Position numbers and translations under genes: made by a program | Part shown: positions 1 to 10,105 of the stretch, piece after piece | How the letters are laid out: every line of letters starts with the position of its first letter | Numbering within the stretch: position 1 is the stretch's first letter | Source of the DNA: Aquatica leii | Lineage: Eukaryota > Arthropoda > Insecta > Coleoptera > Lampyridae | Assembly: GCA_035610365.1 (NCBI GenBank) | Contig: CM069435.1 | Coordinates: 10,008,001 to 10,072,000, forward strand | Direction: 5' to 3' | DNA: 64,000 nt | The notes under the pieces: generated by a model | What the model saw: the letters and a program-made list of their open reading frames with translations, nothing else | Database searches by the model: none | Told to the model about the DNA's origin: nothing

Positions 1-837
1 TTCGTTACCGCGCATAGATGACTGCACTTCATCAGTAAAACCGTTTACATGAGTGATATTTATCTTCAATCGGGCTACCATCAAGTAAAAGTGCGCGAAT
101 CAAGTAGCGACAAAACTCGTTAAGAACTTTTCGTTATCGGATTGTGCCATTCGGTTTACGAAACGCGCCGGTGACGTTTCAAAGATTTGATCATTTTTGT
201 TGTAGTTTAAAATGACATACTAATTTTTATTATTTAGATTATGTCATCATTTTATCCAGAAAATTTAAACAGCATCTAACTGACTTAGCAAATGTGTTTG
301 ACAGATTAAAAAAAATTAATTTGCAACTAAATTGGGATAAATGTTTTTTCGTGCGTACAATTGTTAAGTATCTAGGACACGTTATTTCAAAAGACGGGTT
401 TCTAGTGAATTGAGAGAAAACTGTTACTATTTTTTTATCAGAAAACCACGAAACGTCACGGATGTTAAATTATTCCTTCAAACTTGGTCTTGATACTGGC
501 GTTCTACTGAAAATTTTGCTGCAACGAATTTATTAAGGAAAATGCTTTTTAGATTTAGTCAACGCAACAATAGAAATCTTTTCAAAAATTGAAAGAAACG
601 TTGACTTCACTAACAATTCTGCCACAGAATAATAGCATCAAACCATATGTTTTAAGAACCAATGCATCCGCTTATATTTTGGGTACTGCCTTACAAGGAA
701 AAGGTTCTGAACAAAGGCCAATTGGACATGCTTCAAAACTTCTGACGCCTGTTGCACGTAATTGCAGTTGTACTGAACGAAAAGCTTTATGTATAGTATA
801 GAGTTTAAACAAGTTTATAAGATACGTGTACAATTCA
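1..837 (+). mobile_element. Ty3/gypsy family B retrotransposon, left part (RT to RNase H), decayed
   Basis: Pieces in several frames read as gypsy reverse transcriptase: an LQSGYHQVKVRESSSDKT palm motif near 70-115, a PFGLRNAP-like motif near 145-175, and a YLGHVISKDGF thumb motif near 370-400. RNase H follows at 589-801 (NASAYILGTALQ, then RPIGHASKLL). Stops and frameshifts are frequent, so it is not functional. The RNase H reading breaks off near 837, where the sequence becomes a different gypsy family, and family B integrase resumes near 2590. The region upstream of RT lies outside the window. Assignment to Ty3/gypsy is firm; the lineage within it is not determined. Confidence 0.85.
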
Positions 838-2585
838 CCAATCGACAAACATCAGCTTCAAAGCTTCCTTGTGTTGTGCTTCTATTATAGATGATTTGTA
901 CCCGGATTTGCGATTATTGCCAAACCTTTGACAAAACTGACCAAAGAAAGAGCAGAATTTAGATGAAATAAAGACTGCAAAAACGCTTTCTATCAACTAA
1001 ATCAAGCCGTAGTCACTTTGCCAATTTTAAGTTATCCAAGAAAAAATGCTAAGTTTGTTTTGAATACCCATGCAAGTAATCTGACCATAGGTACAGTTCT
1101 TTCACAAGTGTAAGATGGATAAAAAAAGTCATCGCGTGTTTTAGTAAAGATTTGTCTATGCTACAAAAGAATTATTGCGTGACTAGGAGAGAGCTGTTAG
1201 CTGTCGTCAAGCCCATAGAACACTTCTAATAATATTTGTGTGGACGAAAATTTTTACTAAAGACGAACCACGCCGCTTTAAAATGGCTATTGCAGTTGCG
1301 TAATCCAAAAGAACAAGTGGCAAGATGGATCGACAGATTGCAAGAGTATGATTATGACTAGAACGTTGTGCCAGACGCAGTCGTCGGAACGCTGATGTCT
1401 TGTCTAGAAGACATTGCCCATCAAACTGCAGCCAGTATTTGCGACTTGAAGAAAAAGTCGAATGCCTTCGGAGAACTGCTATGGTTGATGACGAGTGGGA
1501 ACCTGAGCAGTTGCGTCGCGAACAAGAAAATAGAAACGGCCGACGACCAACCTGAGAAGAAATGAGTGCTTTGGGCAGAATCAACAAAGCGTACTGAGCG
1601 CAGTGGGACTATTTGAAAGTAGAAGACTGTTTTTTTAAGCAACTTCTAAAGAATGCCGAGAGCATGAAAAACAGACTGCAGTTGATAATGCCAAAGAGCC
1701 GGGTGCATAAGTGTAAGGCATCTGCACGATGGTATATTAGGAGGACACTTTGGCGTAAAGAAAACGCTGGGGTAAATATAAAATTCTGCAAAAAGAACGT
1801 CATGAAATGGTACCGTAACTGCACGTTCTGCAAGCTAGGAAATGGTCCAGCAAAAAAGCGTAACAAGTTTTTTTGCTGGTTGAAATTACATTCCGACCAA
1901 AGCCGCAACTTTGAGTCTGGCCTGCTTCAAGAAGTTTGTCAACTGTTGGGAATTAAGAAAACTAGAACAATGCTTCTAAATCCTCAATCTGATGGCATAG
2001 TTAAACGGACAAATCGAACAATGGGCAAATATTTAGCCATGGTAATGTCCGAACACCAAAGAGACTGGAATGAGTACTTACACCTTTTCCTAATGGCATA
2101 CCAATCATCTGTTCACGAAAGTACAGGCCAAACACCATCCTGTGTCATGCTCGGTCGCAAAATACGACTGCCTTGCGACCTTCAAATTGGACGTAATCTG
2201 GAAGAAGAAGTTGCTGGAGAAGACTACGTCAGCAAGCTGGTTCTGTAAAGGCTATGTTCGGAGTTACAACTGAGGAACAACAAGACCTGTTCCAAACACG
2301 AAACAATTACGCAATCGCAGATTGTTTAAGTGACATGCCCAGAGGTGTTGCAGTCGTATTTAAAAAGAAGTTTTGACGGCTAGATGAACTACGAAGACAG
2401 CAACCGGCGGTAGGAAAGGTTTTAAAACTACGTGGTAAAGCTTTATTTTCTATCTGGTCACCAAGAAGTACGTGCCGTTATAAAAATAGCTGTGGCGAGC
2501 ATTATGGGATCTCAGAAAAAATAGAGTTTTACGATTTAAGGAAATTGGCAGTACCCATTTCCTCATCAAAACGCTTTTGACATTG
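838..2585 (+). mobile_element. Ty3/gypsy family A fragment (mid-RT to macrodomain) embedded in family B
   Basis: This stretch follows 38391-40620 closely and so is a second copy of gypsy family A. It starts at the RT connection (an AATCGACAAACATCAG block, shared with 38401) and passes through RNase H (about 1010-1300). Integrase follows (1613-2248), with a zinc-finger remnant, the core segment containing HSDQSRNFES, the QSDGIVKR block, and the MLGRKIRLPCDL region. A macrodomain relic comes last. It has many stops. No LTR is visible at either end, so it is not a simple LTR insertion. It keeps the second catalytic Asp segment of integrase that the longer copy at 39.6 kb has lost. The right boundary is good to about 20 bp. 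Confidence 0.85.
2255..2560 (+). pseudogene. TARG1/OARD1-like macrodomain relic of gypsy A
   Basis: The frame starting at the ATG at 2255 reads a macrodomain N-terminal half: a DLF segment, then IADCLSDMPRG, which fits the adenosine/ribose-binding loop, then VAVVFKKKF followed by a stop (TGA). It resumes with LDELRRQQPAVGKVLKLRG, and after frame shifts LRKLAVP. In TARG1/OARD1-type proteins the same order occurs: DLF, a cis-His/Cys-Ile-Ser strand, G-x-AV-x-FKKKF, then QQ...G-V-LK. The C-terminal GCGLD loop is lost here. It lies directly after integrase, as in the copy near 40.3 kb. Domain identity is inferred from motif order; no search was possible. Confidence 0.72.
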
Positions 2586-2589
2586 GTAA

Positions 2590-3460
2590 CGCACGGCTTC
2601 AAAACAAATATATAGAAAAAATAGTTCAAGTTTTTGAGAGTAAAAATAATGCCAATTTTGGAAAATGAACTGATCGCGGATACATTATGTCTGATGGGGT
2701 TTATCGATATCTCTTGGGCGATAAAGAAAAAGCTCAAGTAGTTATTCCAACTCAAGAAAAAAAACCTTCGAGAAAAATATTATGATGCTTTAACTGCTGC
2801 TCACTACGGTGCCAAACGAACATTACAAAAGATAGCAAAAGGTAATTATTTTGTGGATATGCATCGTTATGTGTACGATTATCTAAGTTCGTACATGGAA
2901 TGTCAACGTAATAAAGCAAGAAGTCAAAAACCTGCTAAATTAGTTTAAACACTAGTTTATAACTGCCGTTTTGAAATTTTAGCTATAGACCTATCCAGTT
3001 CTTTACTTGAGTCGATCCTTGGTAAAAAATTGATTTTTATAGTGGAAGACACTAGTAGTAAATGAGTCAAATTGTTGCATTAAAACAAGTCACAGGCGAC
3101 GAATGCGCAAAAATGTTTATGAATGAAGTTTTTTTCGATTCGCCTTAAGACTTAAGAAGACAAGAAACGGCTTAAACTTGACAAGAAGCCAAAACAAACC
3201 ACGAACCACAAGATCATCCTAAGGTTTGTGCTGAACTCAAACGCCAACCCTCCATAGTATACTAAGTAAACGACAAGATGTTGGTGACGATTCGATTATT
3301 GAGTAGTAGGGCTAAACAAATATCTTCAAAGCTTTATCCGCGTCGGGTTAAACTTTATTTTATCCTTAAGAAAATATCTCTAATTTCATATCAACTATCA
3401 ATTGCTCATCCTACTGCGTATCTTGGTGTAGGTCAGAAGTTTGTGTCGTAGACCCCTTGC
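2590..3460 (+). mobile_element. Ty3/gypsy family B, right part (integrase), decayed
   Basis: Reading resumes as family B: a linker with DRGYIMSDGVYRYL, the integrase H2C2 finger (HYGAKRTLQKIAKG, then YLSSYMECQRNKARSQKPA, about 2790-2945), and the start of the catalytic core (FEILAIDL, then LIFIVEDTSSK, about 2970-3060). After FMNEVFFR near 3140 the rest of the core is deleted. A C-terminal segment (SRAKQISSKLYPRR, then ISYQLS, near 3300-3400) resembles the strand-rich tail after gypsy integrases. Stops are scattered through it. Together with 1-837 it forms one element interrupted by 838-2585. Confidence 0.8.
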
Positions 3461-3683
3461 CATGTTTTTCGGTTTTAGGTAGACCCTTTACTTACCTAAT
3501 ATTGATTTTTTGTAAATTTCTAACTGTAGTCAAATTTACTGTTAAAAACTTAAAGTAAAAACACATGTTAAGTTTTATACATTTATTAATTGAATTTAAA
3601 TTAAAACTACTCAAAATAAAATTTTGTATCTGTTATATAAAATATACGTAACATAAAATAAACTAAGCAATAAGTAAATGTTT
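3461..3683. other. AT-rich non-coding, no recognisable element
   Basis: No coding similarity, terminal repeat or tandem repeat was recognised between the end of gypsy B and the stop codon of the ZBED/hAT-like gene. It may hold the 3' untranslated region of that gene. Confidence 0.5.
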
Positions 3684-4643
3684 TTAGTGAGAAGGATTAA
3701 CCTGATGCTTTAATAATAAATTATCAACATTTGGCGTCAATTTTGTAAGGTTTAATCTTAAATCTCCTCGGCTAATGATATCCAGTCTGTTTCTTTTTTT
3801 CGTTAGGAGATTGGTAACTGCGCTGAACCCTCTTTCCACTAGGTATGACGATGGAAAGGAAATTAAAAACTTCCTCGCTATATTCCATACAACGGGATAA
3901 GTAACGGGTATGTTGTTTTGCAGCCAGAATTGCTGATCCGTTTTTAAACTGAACCTTAAGTTCTTCGTTTGTACTTAGTTCAGTCAGTTCCTCTTGTATT
4001 ATGACATTTGTTTCTTCTATGTCACCATATGGGTTAATTATCCACGGTGGTATTACCATAGTCAAAACATCTGAATAGAGGGCATTTGAATGTTGAACGT
4101 AGGTTGAAACGTCGTTTTCCTGGCAGTTTGTTTGTGACAAATTGGGGAACTGGTAAAATTCGCCCCGTCCAATATTTTGCTTTATTAGTTTAACTCTGGC
4201 AAGAAACGCTGATAAGATGGACTTTGTTTTAATCAAATTTACACTGTCGCTTTGTAACTGCATATTAACCATATTAAATTTTGTAAACAAATCTGTTAAA
4301 AAGGCGATGTCTGTTTTCCACTTCGTTAAATTGTCTTTTAAAATTTTGTCTTTAGTATCCAGAAATTCTGAGTCTCAAAAAATGTAAAAAATCTTGTCAA
4401 ACATAAGCCTTTCGACAGCCAGCGTACTGCAGTGTGAAGGATTAATTGATGAAAGTGTTCGTCATTTTCTTTACACAACTGCGCAAATAACCGCGTATTC
4501 AACGCGTTGCTTCGGATTCGGTTTACTGCATCAATGACTAATTGAAGAGATTCATGCAATCTAACACTCAAAGTTTTAGCAACTAAATGTAGTCGATGGA
4601 TGACGCAATGTACTGCTACCACCCTTGACACATTTTGTTTTAA

Positions 4644-4659
4644 CCTTTAAGCACTACCC
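4644..4659. repeat. piggyBac P1 left terminal inverted repeat
   Basis: Sixteen bases, CCTTTAAGCACTACCC, directly after TTAA 4640-4643; pairs with 6842-6857. Confidence 0.93.
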
Positions 4660-5036
4660 TCGGGTCATATTGACCCAGGAACTTCTCACAACCAATAAAA
4701 TCTCAACTTTCAAAATAGTGGAAGGCACGAGCGCTTGGTAATTCTCAACTGAGTAATAGACGAGGTAATCAGTTGAAGTTGAACATCGTGAGTAAACCTA
4801 GTGAACGTATTATTATATTTTTTTGCGTGTCTGGGTCAGGCTGACCCGGGGATAGTAATAAAGTCGGTAAGTAATAATACTTTACTTTTAAGTTTCTCTA
4901 ATTAATTCATGGTAAAAATTTATTATTTTCAAATGTGGATTTTATTACCATAATCTAAATAATTTATTATAATAAATTATGATTTTGAGCTGCAGTATTT
5001 TCAAGAAATACATATTTTTTTTCTTTTTTTCAGGTA

Positions 5037-6750
5037 ATGGCAAATAAACCACTGACTGAATCTGATCTGCTTCAAATAATAAACAAATTTTTGGGAAGAC
5101 TTGGAGAATGAGGCGATAGATGAAGAACAAAACAAAGAAAACCCTGCTAAAGCAAGTACTTCAAACGACAATGAAGATAAGCGTAGAGCTTGTTTACAAA
5201 TTTTTGGAAACGGTGGTATAAGCGATCATGAAGAAGTCGATGATGAAATTTTTAGTGAACATAACTCGGTAAGCGAATTTAAGTGGATATCAAATGATGA
5301 GCAGGATACTTTTCAGGAAGATCTGTCAGGCGATAGTGATAACGAAACATTAGAAGAGAACAAGAAAGATGGAACGAAATGGTCAAAATCTGTTCCTACA
5401 AGAGACAAAACTAAATCAAAAAACGTCATTAGAATTCTCCCTGGTTTGAGAGGCCCAACTGCAAGTAAAACCTCCAAATTTTCTTCTTGAAGCTTGGAAA
5501 TTAATAATTACAGATTCAATCATTGACAAAATTCTTACTCATACTAACGTAAAAATTCGAGATGCAAGAAAAATATTCAAAATTTAAAAAAAAAAACGAA
5601 ACAGCAGACATGTTTTCTCTCCTTGTTTTATTCAAGAAACAGACAAAGACGAAATACTGACACTCATCATATATTATATTTGATGGGATGTTTCAAGTAA
5701 ACTATCTGCTATTTCAGAAGTTTATAATGAATTTGTTGAAAACGCAAAAAACTGTTATTCTCCTAGAGAGTTTCTGACTGTTGATGAGATGCTAGTTCCA
5801 TTTAGGGGACGATGCAATTTTCGGATGTACATTCCAAGCAAGCCCGCTAAATACGGTATAAAAATTCAGGCTTTGACCGACAGCAAAACCTACTACTTGG
5901 TAAATTCAGAAATATATTATGGAAAACGATCGACTAAAATTTTCTGTTTCTACGGACATTGCCCTCCGTCTTGTAAAACCTGTCACTGGATCAAATAGAA
6001 ATCTAACAGGAGACAATTGGTACACTTCCTTAGAGTTAACAAATGAACTATTAAAACAAAAAATTACATACGTAGGAACACTGAAGAAAAAACAAGCGCG
6101 ATGTCAATTCATCGTTGTTTGGATTTACATCAATACAAACTATAGTTTCTTATATACCGAAAGTAAACAAATCGGTAATATTAATTTCCACAATGCACAA
6201 TGATAATATTGTAGATGATGTAACGAAAAAACCTGATATCATTTTGTTCTATAACGACACAAAGGCAGGTGTTGATTCCTTTGATCAGAAGTGTGCAAAT
6301 TATTCAACTTCCAGGAAGACAAGGTGCTGGCCAATGGCAATCTTCCATATGATGTTAGATGTCTCAGGTATTAACTCTAGAGTTCTAAATCAATTTGCTG
6401 AATTAGAAACTTCTAGATTAGACTTTCTAAAACAACTCGGTCGACAGCTATGTGAACCACATATGAAGAAGAGAGTATTGAACACCAATATACCACGTAG
6501 AGTACGAGACCTGACTGCTAATATACTTGGTATTGTTAAGGAGGTTTCAGCAGTACTTACACCTCCACAACGCGTACCGACATCAAAAAGAAAAAGATGC
6601 ACGTTTTGCCCCCCAAATTTCAGAAAATGTAACACATACTATGACAGTTGTAAATCCGTTGTTTGTCAGCAATGTTTCAAAAAACTGTGTTTAGGGCGTC
6701 AAATGTTATTTAAATTGACAAAACGTAACATATTTTCAAATAAATGTTAG
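5037..6750 (+). pseudogene. piggyBac transposase (DDE_Tnp_1_7), frameshifted
   Basis: The ATG at 5037 follows a pyrimidine tract and AG that look like a splice acceptor. The N-terminal part (5101-5490) is acidic. The catalytic region is spread over 5789-6750 in several frames: DEMLVPFRGRCNFRMY with YIPSKPAKYGIK (first Asp region), GDNWYTSLELTNELL (second Asp region), and YNDTKAGVDSFDQKC (third Asp region). The C-terminal cysteine-rich finger (CTFCPP...CNTYYDSC...VCQQC) is complete. Motif order is that of piggyBac transposases. Frameshifts near 5098, 5500-5780, 5990 and 6150 make it non-functional. The last 211 codons are open, so decay is moderate. Confidence 0.9.
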
Positions 6751-6841
6751 CTGTTTCCTCAATTTTGATTATATTTGTCTTAAAAAAAATATGGGTTGTA
6801 CCTAATGACCCGTGGGTAGTACTTATGTTGCACTTTGAAGT

Positions 6842-6857
6842 GGGTAGTGGTTATAGG
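6842..6857. repeat. piggyBac P1 right terminal inverted repeat
   Basis: Reverse complement CCTATAACCACTACCC, directly before TTAA 6858-6861; two mismatches to the left repeat. Confidence 0.93.
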
Positions 6858-7526
6858 TTAAATAGCTTATAAATCCACGTTAACGTCCAACCATGACAGG
6901 TGCTCCATCTGTAACTACTGATTATATTTGATAAAGAGATAGCTTTTTCAATGAAGTAATCCTTCAAAACATGAAATATGGTTTCACCTGCAGTGTCGAT
7001 TGTCAAAGTTCTTGCGACAAGCATTTCGTCGTAGATTTCTTGATTCATAGTAAAACGAACATATGGCAATAATAATGCTGCATTACCAGGTAAAATTGAC
7101 TCATCCAGTTGTATAGAGAAATGGGTCGTTTGCAAATAATTACACAAGCAGCTTTCAATATCAGAACTCATTTCATTAATACGTCTTTCAACAGTATTGT
7201 TGCTTAAGGGAATTGTTTTAATGATATCAGATGCAGGTTTGTGTAAAACAGCTTTTAAAACCTCTTCAACGGCTGGAAAAATTAACATCACTCCGATAGT
7301 ATGCGGTTTTCCGGATTTAGCTATAAGTAGCGAGCTATTGTAAGACGCCTGCAAACCATCATCGTTTCTTTGTGACGTCGAAGCGAAAATTCTGTCAGCG
7401 TTTGAAAGTATTTCAAATCTTTATCTGTTTTATCAGGGTGGCATCTTCTCAGATGATCCTGCAGCTTACATGGTTTTATAGCGTCATTGCCCAAAACTTT
7501 GTTGCATAAAAGACACATAGGCAATT

Positions 7527-7857
7527 TAATAGCGAAGGTAGAAGTGTCTACCTAGTTTAGAATCTGGCTTGGTTCACAAGTTAATTACCTAACTCGGTAG
7601 TGGTTCTTTGTTAGATTTTCGTTTGCTTTTTCAGGTTATCGTTTTCTTTCTTACCTTTTCATAGTTTAGGTTATGGCTTGTTTTACAAGTGGATAACCTA
7701 ACTTTTGAGAAGTTCTTAGTTAGATTTCGATTGCTTGTTTGAGTTTTGCGATTTATCTCACGGCCTGATGAAGCCCCTTACGAAAGTGGGCGAAACGTTG
7801 GCAGCTTCGGTTGCAACTATGACACGGTCCAAACCCGGAAGACTTTCTAATGTTAGT
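7527..7857 (+). mobile_element. Solo Penelope-like terminal repeat (pLTR), 13-bp target duplication
   Basis: The sequence CACATAGGCAATT occurs at 7514-7526 and 7858-7870, bracketing 331 bp that closely resembles the terminal repeats of the Penelope-like element at 18794-23077 (shared TTTAGAATCTGGCTT block, then CCTGATGAAGC and GTTGGCA blocks). It interrupts the BED-finger region of the ZBED/hAT-like gene, and excising it with one duplication joins SLSDKQL to PMCLLCNKV in frame. It has no coding capacity. Confidence 0.88.
7758..7803 (+). ncRNA. Hammerhead-ribozyme-like motif in Penelope pLTR
   Basis: CTGATGA (7765-7771) is followed by A, a GCCC/GGGC stem with a loop (about 7773-7791), then GAAAC (7792-7796). 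CUGANGA, helix II and GAAA in this order form the hammerhead core, and Penelope-like elements are known to carry such ribozymes in their terminal repeats. One unpaired A at the base of helix II departs from the minimal consensus. Self-cleavage is not shown. Confidence 0.6.
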
Positions 7858-8329
7858 CACATAGGCAATTGTTTGTCCGACAATGATGGAATGAAACCAA
7901 GTGTAAAATAATCAACACTGTACTGTTTATATTTCTTTTTAGATTCGGACATGGCATCAGTCTTCTGTGGGCAAAATTAATCTATTTAAATAAGGCATAA
8001 AGTCCAGCAGCTGTATATTAAAAAATTAAAGTCAAATTTAAATCGTATGGTCTTAGATTTTGTGGCAAGCATAGGCGTACAGCCATTATAAATAAACGTG
8101 AGAAGGGGAATGTCATGAATGTTACTTAAGGTTTTGATATGATGGAACTTTAAAGAAATTTGAAAGTACCATGACAAAAAATGTTAAAATAAAATATTAT
8201 ACAACGAATAATAATAACAAATTGTTATGCGATTTATTTCTATGTACATTCGACTGTCATATATAAAAATTCACTGGTTCCACTTTAGCAATAATACAAA
8301 ATTTTAATTTTAATATAGAGAAGTATGTA

Positions 8330-8751
8330 CAGTGCAATATCCATAATCCGAACTTCCGTAATCCGAACATTTCAGTAATTCGAACTGGCCCACAGTGTAA
8401 CGACCAATGGACAAAAGTACACTTTTTTTAGTTATTTGGTCGTAAATAAATAAATATTGACACACATACTTGTTTATTTATGTGACCGGCTGAAATATGT
8501 AGTTTAAGTCCTATAAAATAATTTTTTTTAATATGTGTGTATTAGAAATTCTTCAAAAAACACGCAGCTGTACGGTTGTGAATTTCTTATTTTCTTAATT
8601 TATCTTTCAAAGTGGTAACATATTGTATGTTAATAATAAAATACATACGTAATATGTATGTACAGTTGTCTTTTTTTAGATTTCTCCGAAAACATTCAAT
8701 AATCCGAACATCTCCTTGCAGCAATTAGTTTGGATTACGGAGATTGCACTG
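8330..8751. mobile_element. pogo/Tigger-type MITE with TA duplication
   Basis: The ends are CAGTGCAATATCCATAATCC and (reverse complement) CAGTGCAATCTCCGTAATCC; the first 24 bp match at 21 positions. The dinucleotide TA flanks both sides (8328-8329, 8752-8753). An ATCCGAAC word recurs near both ends. There is no open frame across the 422 bp. TA duplication with CAGT termini fits the pogo/Tigger group of Tc1/mariner; pogo-like transposase relics lie at 11080, 33190 and 61440. Confidence 0.85.
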
Positions 8752-9316
8752 TAATTATAATAACGATTGCTAAAACTTTGAAAAAGCAACTATTAAGGAG
8801 TACTCGTGTAATTTTGCATGATTTGAATATTAAACTACTAATAACTGAAGTCATGATTGGCGTAATTTATCTATCTTTGCTAACTACGAGTACAAAACTA
8901 AAATTTAATAAAAAATAATGTACTTACCTTTCTTCCGCACTCTCAAACAAAATAACACTGATTTACTATAATTTGTGTGATAAACTTCCAGTTTATATTT
9001 TTTTAAATATTTTTTTAGCACTTTCCTTTTCAAGATTCAGGAAAGGAATAAACGTATTTGTCTCACTCGTTCGTATTTATAGAGTGACGAATTTAATTGA
9101 ACTTAGTGCAAGTTCGCGAAGCTCTGAGACTGCGCGTATGCTTGTAACAAGATGATACTAGTATATCATTATGTGCAAGTTTTTACAAGTTCAAAATGTA
9201 TTGCAACCACAAAGCGAATGCCTACATCCTACAACTTACACAATTTTATAAACATATATAATAATTTTTTTACTTCATAGGTACTTTTATAAATAATGTA
9301 TATGTCTAGGTACTAT
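8752..9316. other. No recognisable gene
   Basis: AT-rich sequence. On the minus strand a strong splice donor match (AAAG then GTAAGTAC, near 8920-8930) stands alone without an adjacent coding frame. Nothing else can be supported. Confidence 0.4.
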
Positions 9317-9452
9317 CAGTGTATGTTGAGATCCACTGTCGTGGACCCCATTTTCATTTCAGGGACCACCAAATTTTTTTTCACTGACGTAGACCACTTG
9401 CAGTTTGCCATAAACCCCTGAGAGTCGATAGAGACCACTTTGAGAATCACTG
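9317..9452. mobile_element. Possible short hAT-type MITE relic
   Basis: Reading the minus strand from 9452 gives CAGTGATTCTCAAAGTGGTC, very like hAT terminal repeats. The left side near 9317 begins CAGTGTATGTTGAGATCC, a weak counterpart. No clear 8-bp duplication was found. Confidence 0.35.
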
Positions 9453-9938
9453 ATGTAGACCAAACTCTGCTGATATCGAAAAGAAAATGTTGTCGACCAA
9501 AGAAGAGAAAGACTCGCAAATAAAATTGATACCTGAGTAGGGCGTCACAGCTATCAAAGGAGAAGAGTGTAACGTGTCTTCCTGGGCTGACCGAGTTGGT
9601 CAGTACCCTGCAAGCGAATTCGTACTGAACGCTGTTTGCAGTACTTTTACCTTTATTATATAAAATGGCTTTGATAGTTGTTTTTAAGTTTCTTTTATGT
9701 ATCTGACGTTTGACTTTGTCAAAGATTAAATGAATTATTTAAACTTCTAAATCAATGAAACGAACCCGCGACTACAATAAGAAGGAACCTAAAATCTTCT
9801 CTTACAAGTTTAATTTGTTTAAGTTAAATTTAATTTTTTTAAGTAAATTTGTCTGCACACTTTTATACTAAAATAAATGTTGCATGTTCTACAAATTTAT
9901 TTAAAAAAAAATTGATTTTTTTATGAAATAAAAATTAC

Positions 9939-10105
9939 CTTGCAATTAAAGATATAGCAATTGGAATTATGCTCATCGATTTTCCACCTAGCAAATATTC
10001 CTTTTTGTTGTCTTGCTTCTTTCCAAAAAAACCAAAATATACTCCAATAACAGCACTGCCACCGATCATTACAGATAATAACAAATAATCGTACCAAAAA
10101 AACAT
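9939..10105 (-). CDS. SLC5-family sodium:solute symporter gene 1, exon 1 only
   Basis: The start codon at 10105-10103 opens a 167-nt exon of 55 codons plus two bases. It ends at a donor (GCAAG then GTAATT, donor bases 9938-9937) in phase 2, the same phase as exon 1 of gene 2. The product has a first membrane helix (YDYLLLSVMIGGSAVIGVYF) and the conserved SLC5 segment EYLLGGKSM, then PIAISLIA. These carriers move small organic anions or vitamins with sodium across the plasma membrane; the substrate cannot be told here. No exon 2 was found in 1-9938, so the gene continues left of the window across an intron of at least 9.9 kb filled with transposons. Confidence 0.85.

Larger units (their letters stand above)
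4644..6857 (+). mobile_element. piggyBac-like DNA transposon P1, TTAA-flanked
   Basis: TTAA is duplicated at 4640-4643 and 6858-6861. The ends are inverted: left CCTTTAAGCACTACCC, right (reverse complement) CCTATAACCACTACCC, 14 of 16 matching. Both ends also carry internal GGGTCA/TGACCC palindromic blocks (near 4670, 4835 and 6805), likely subterminal transposase-binding repeats. The element lies inside the ZBED/hAT-like gene in the opposite orientation, and its removal at TTAA restores that gene's reading frame. Confidence 0.95.
3684..7952 (-). pseudogene. ZBED5/SCAND3-like, hAT-derived protein, broken by two insertions
   Basis: The start codon at 7952 opens MSESKKKYKQYSVDYF. A BED-type zinc finger follows (MCLLCNKV, then KLQDHLRRCHPDK, near 7380-7520), then the body (ASYNSSLLIAKSGKPHT, VEEVLKAVL, FSIQLDESI), HCVIHRLHLVAKTLS, and a C-terminal VERGFSAVTNLL-type hAT dimerisation region. 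It ends with stop 3684-3686. Removing the 7527-7857 and 4644-6857 insertions, each with one copy of its duplication, restores continuous reading at both junctions. Independent frameshifts remain (near 7360, 6880 and 3850) plus a stop after VMVGR. The family is a hAT transposase derivative; whether it was a transposon or a domesticated gene is unknown. A second copy lies at 34897-35686. Confidence 0.85.

Noticed and set aside
8915-8935. Minus-strand consensus splice donor as part of SLC5 gene 1
   Set aside because: No SLC5 coding sequence adjoins it and the expected phase and exon lengths do not fit.
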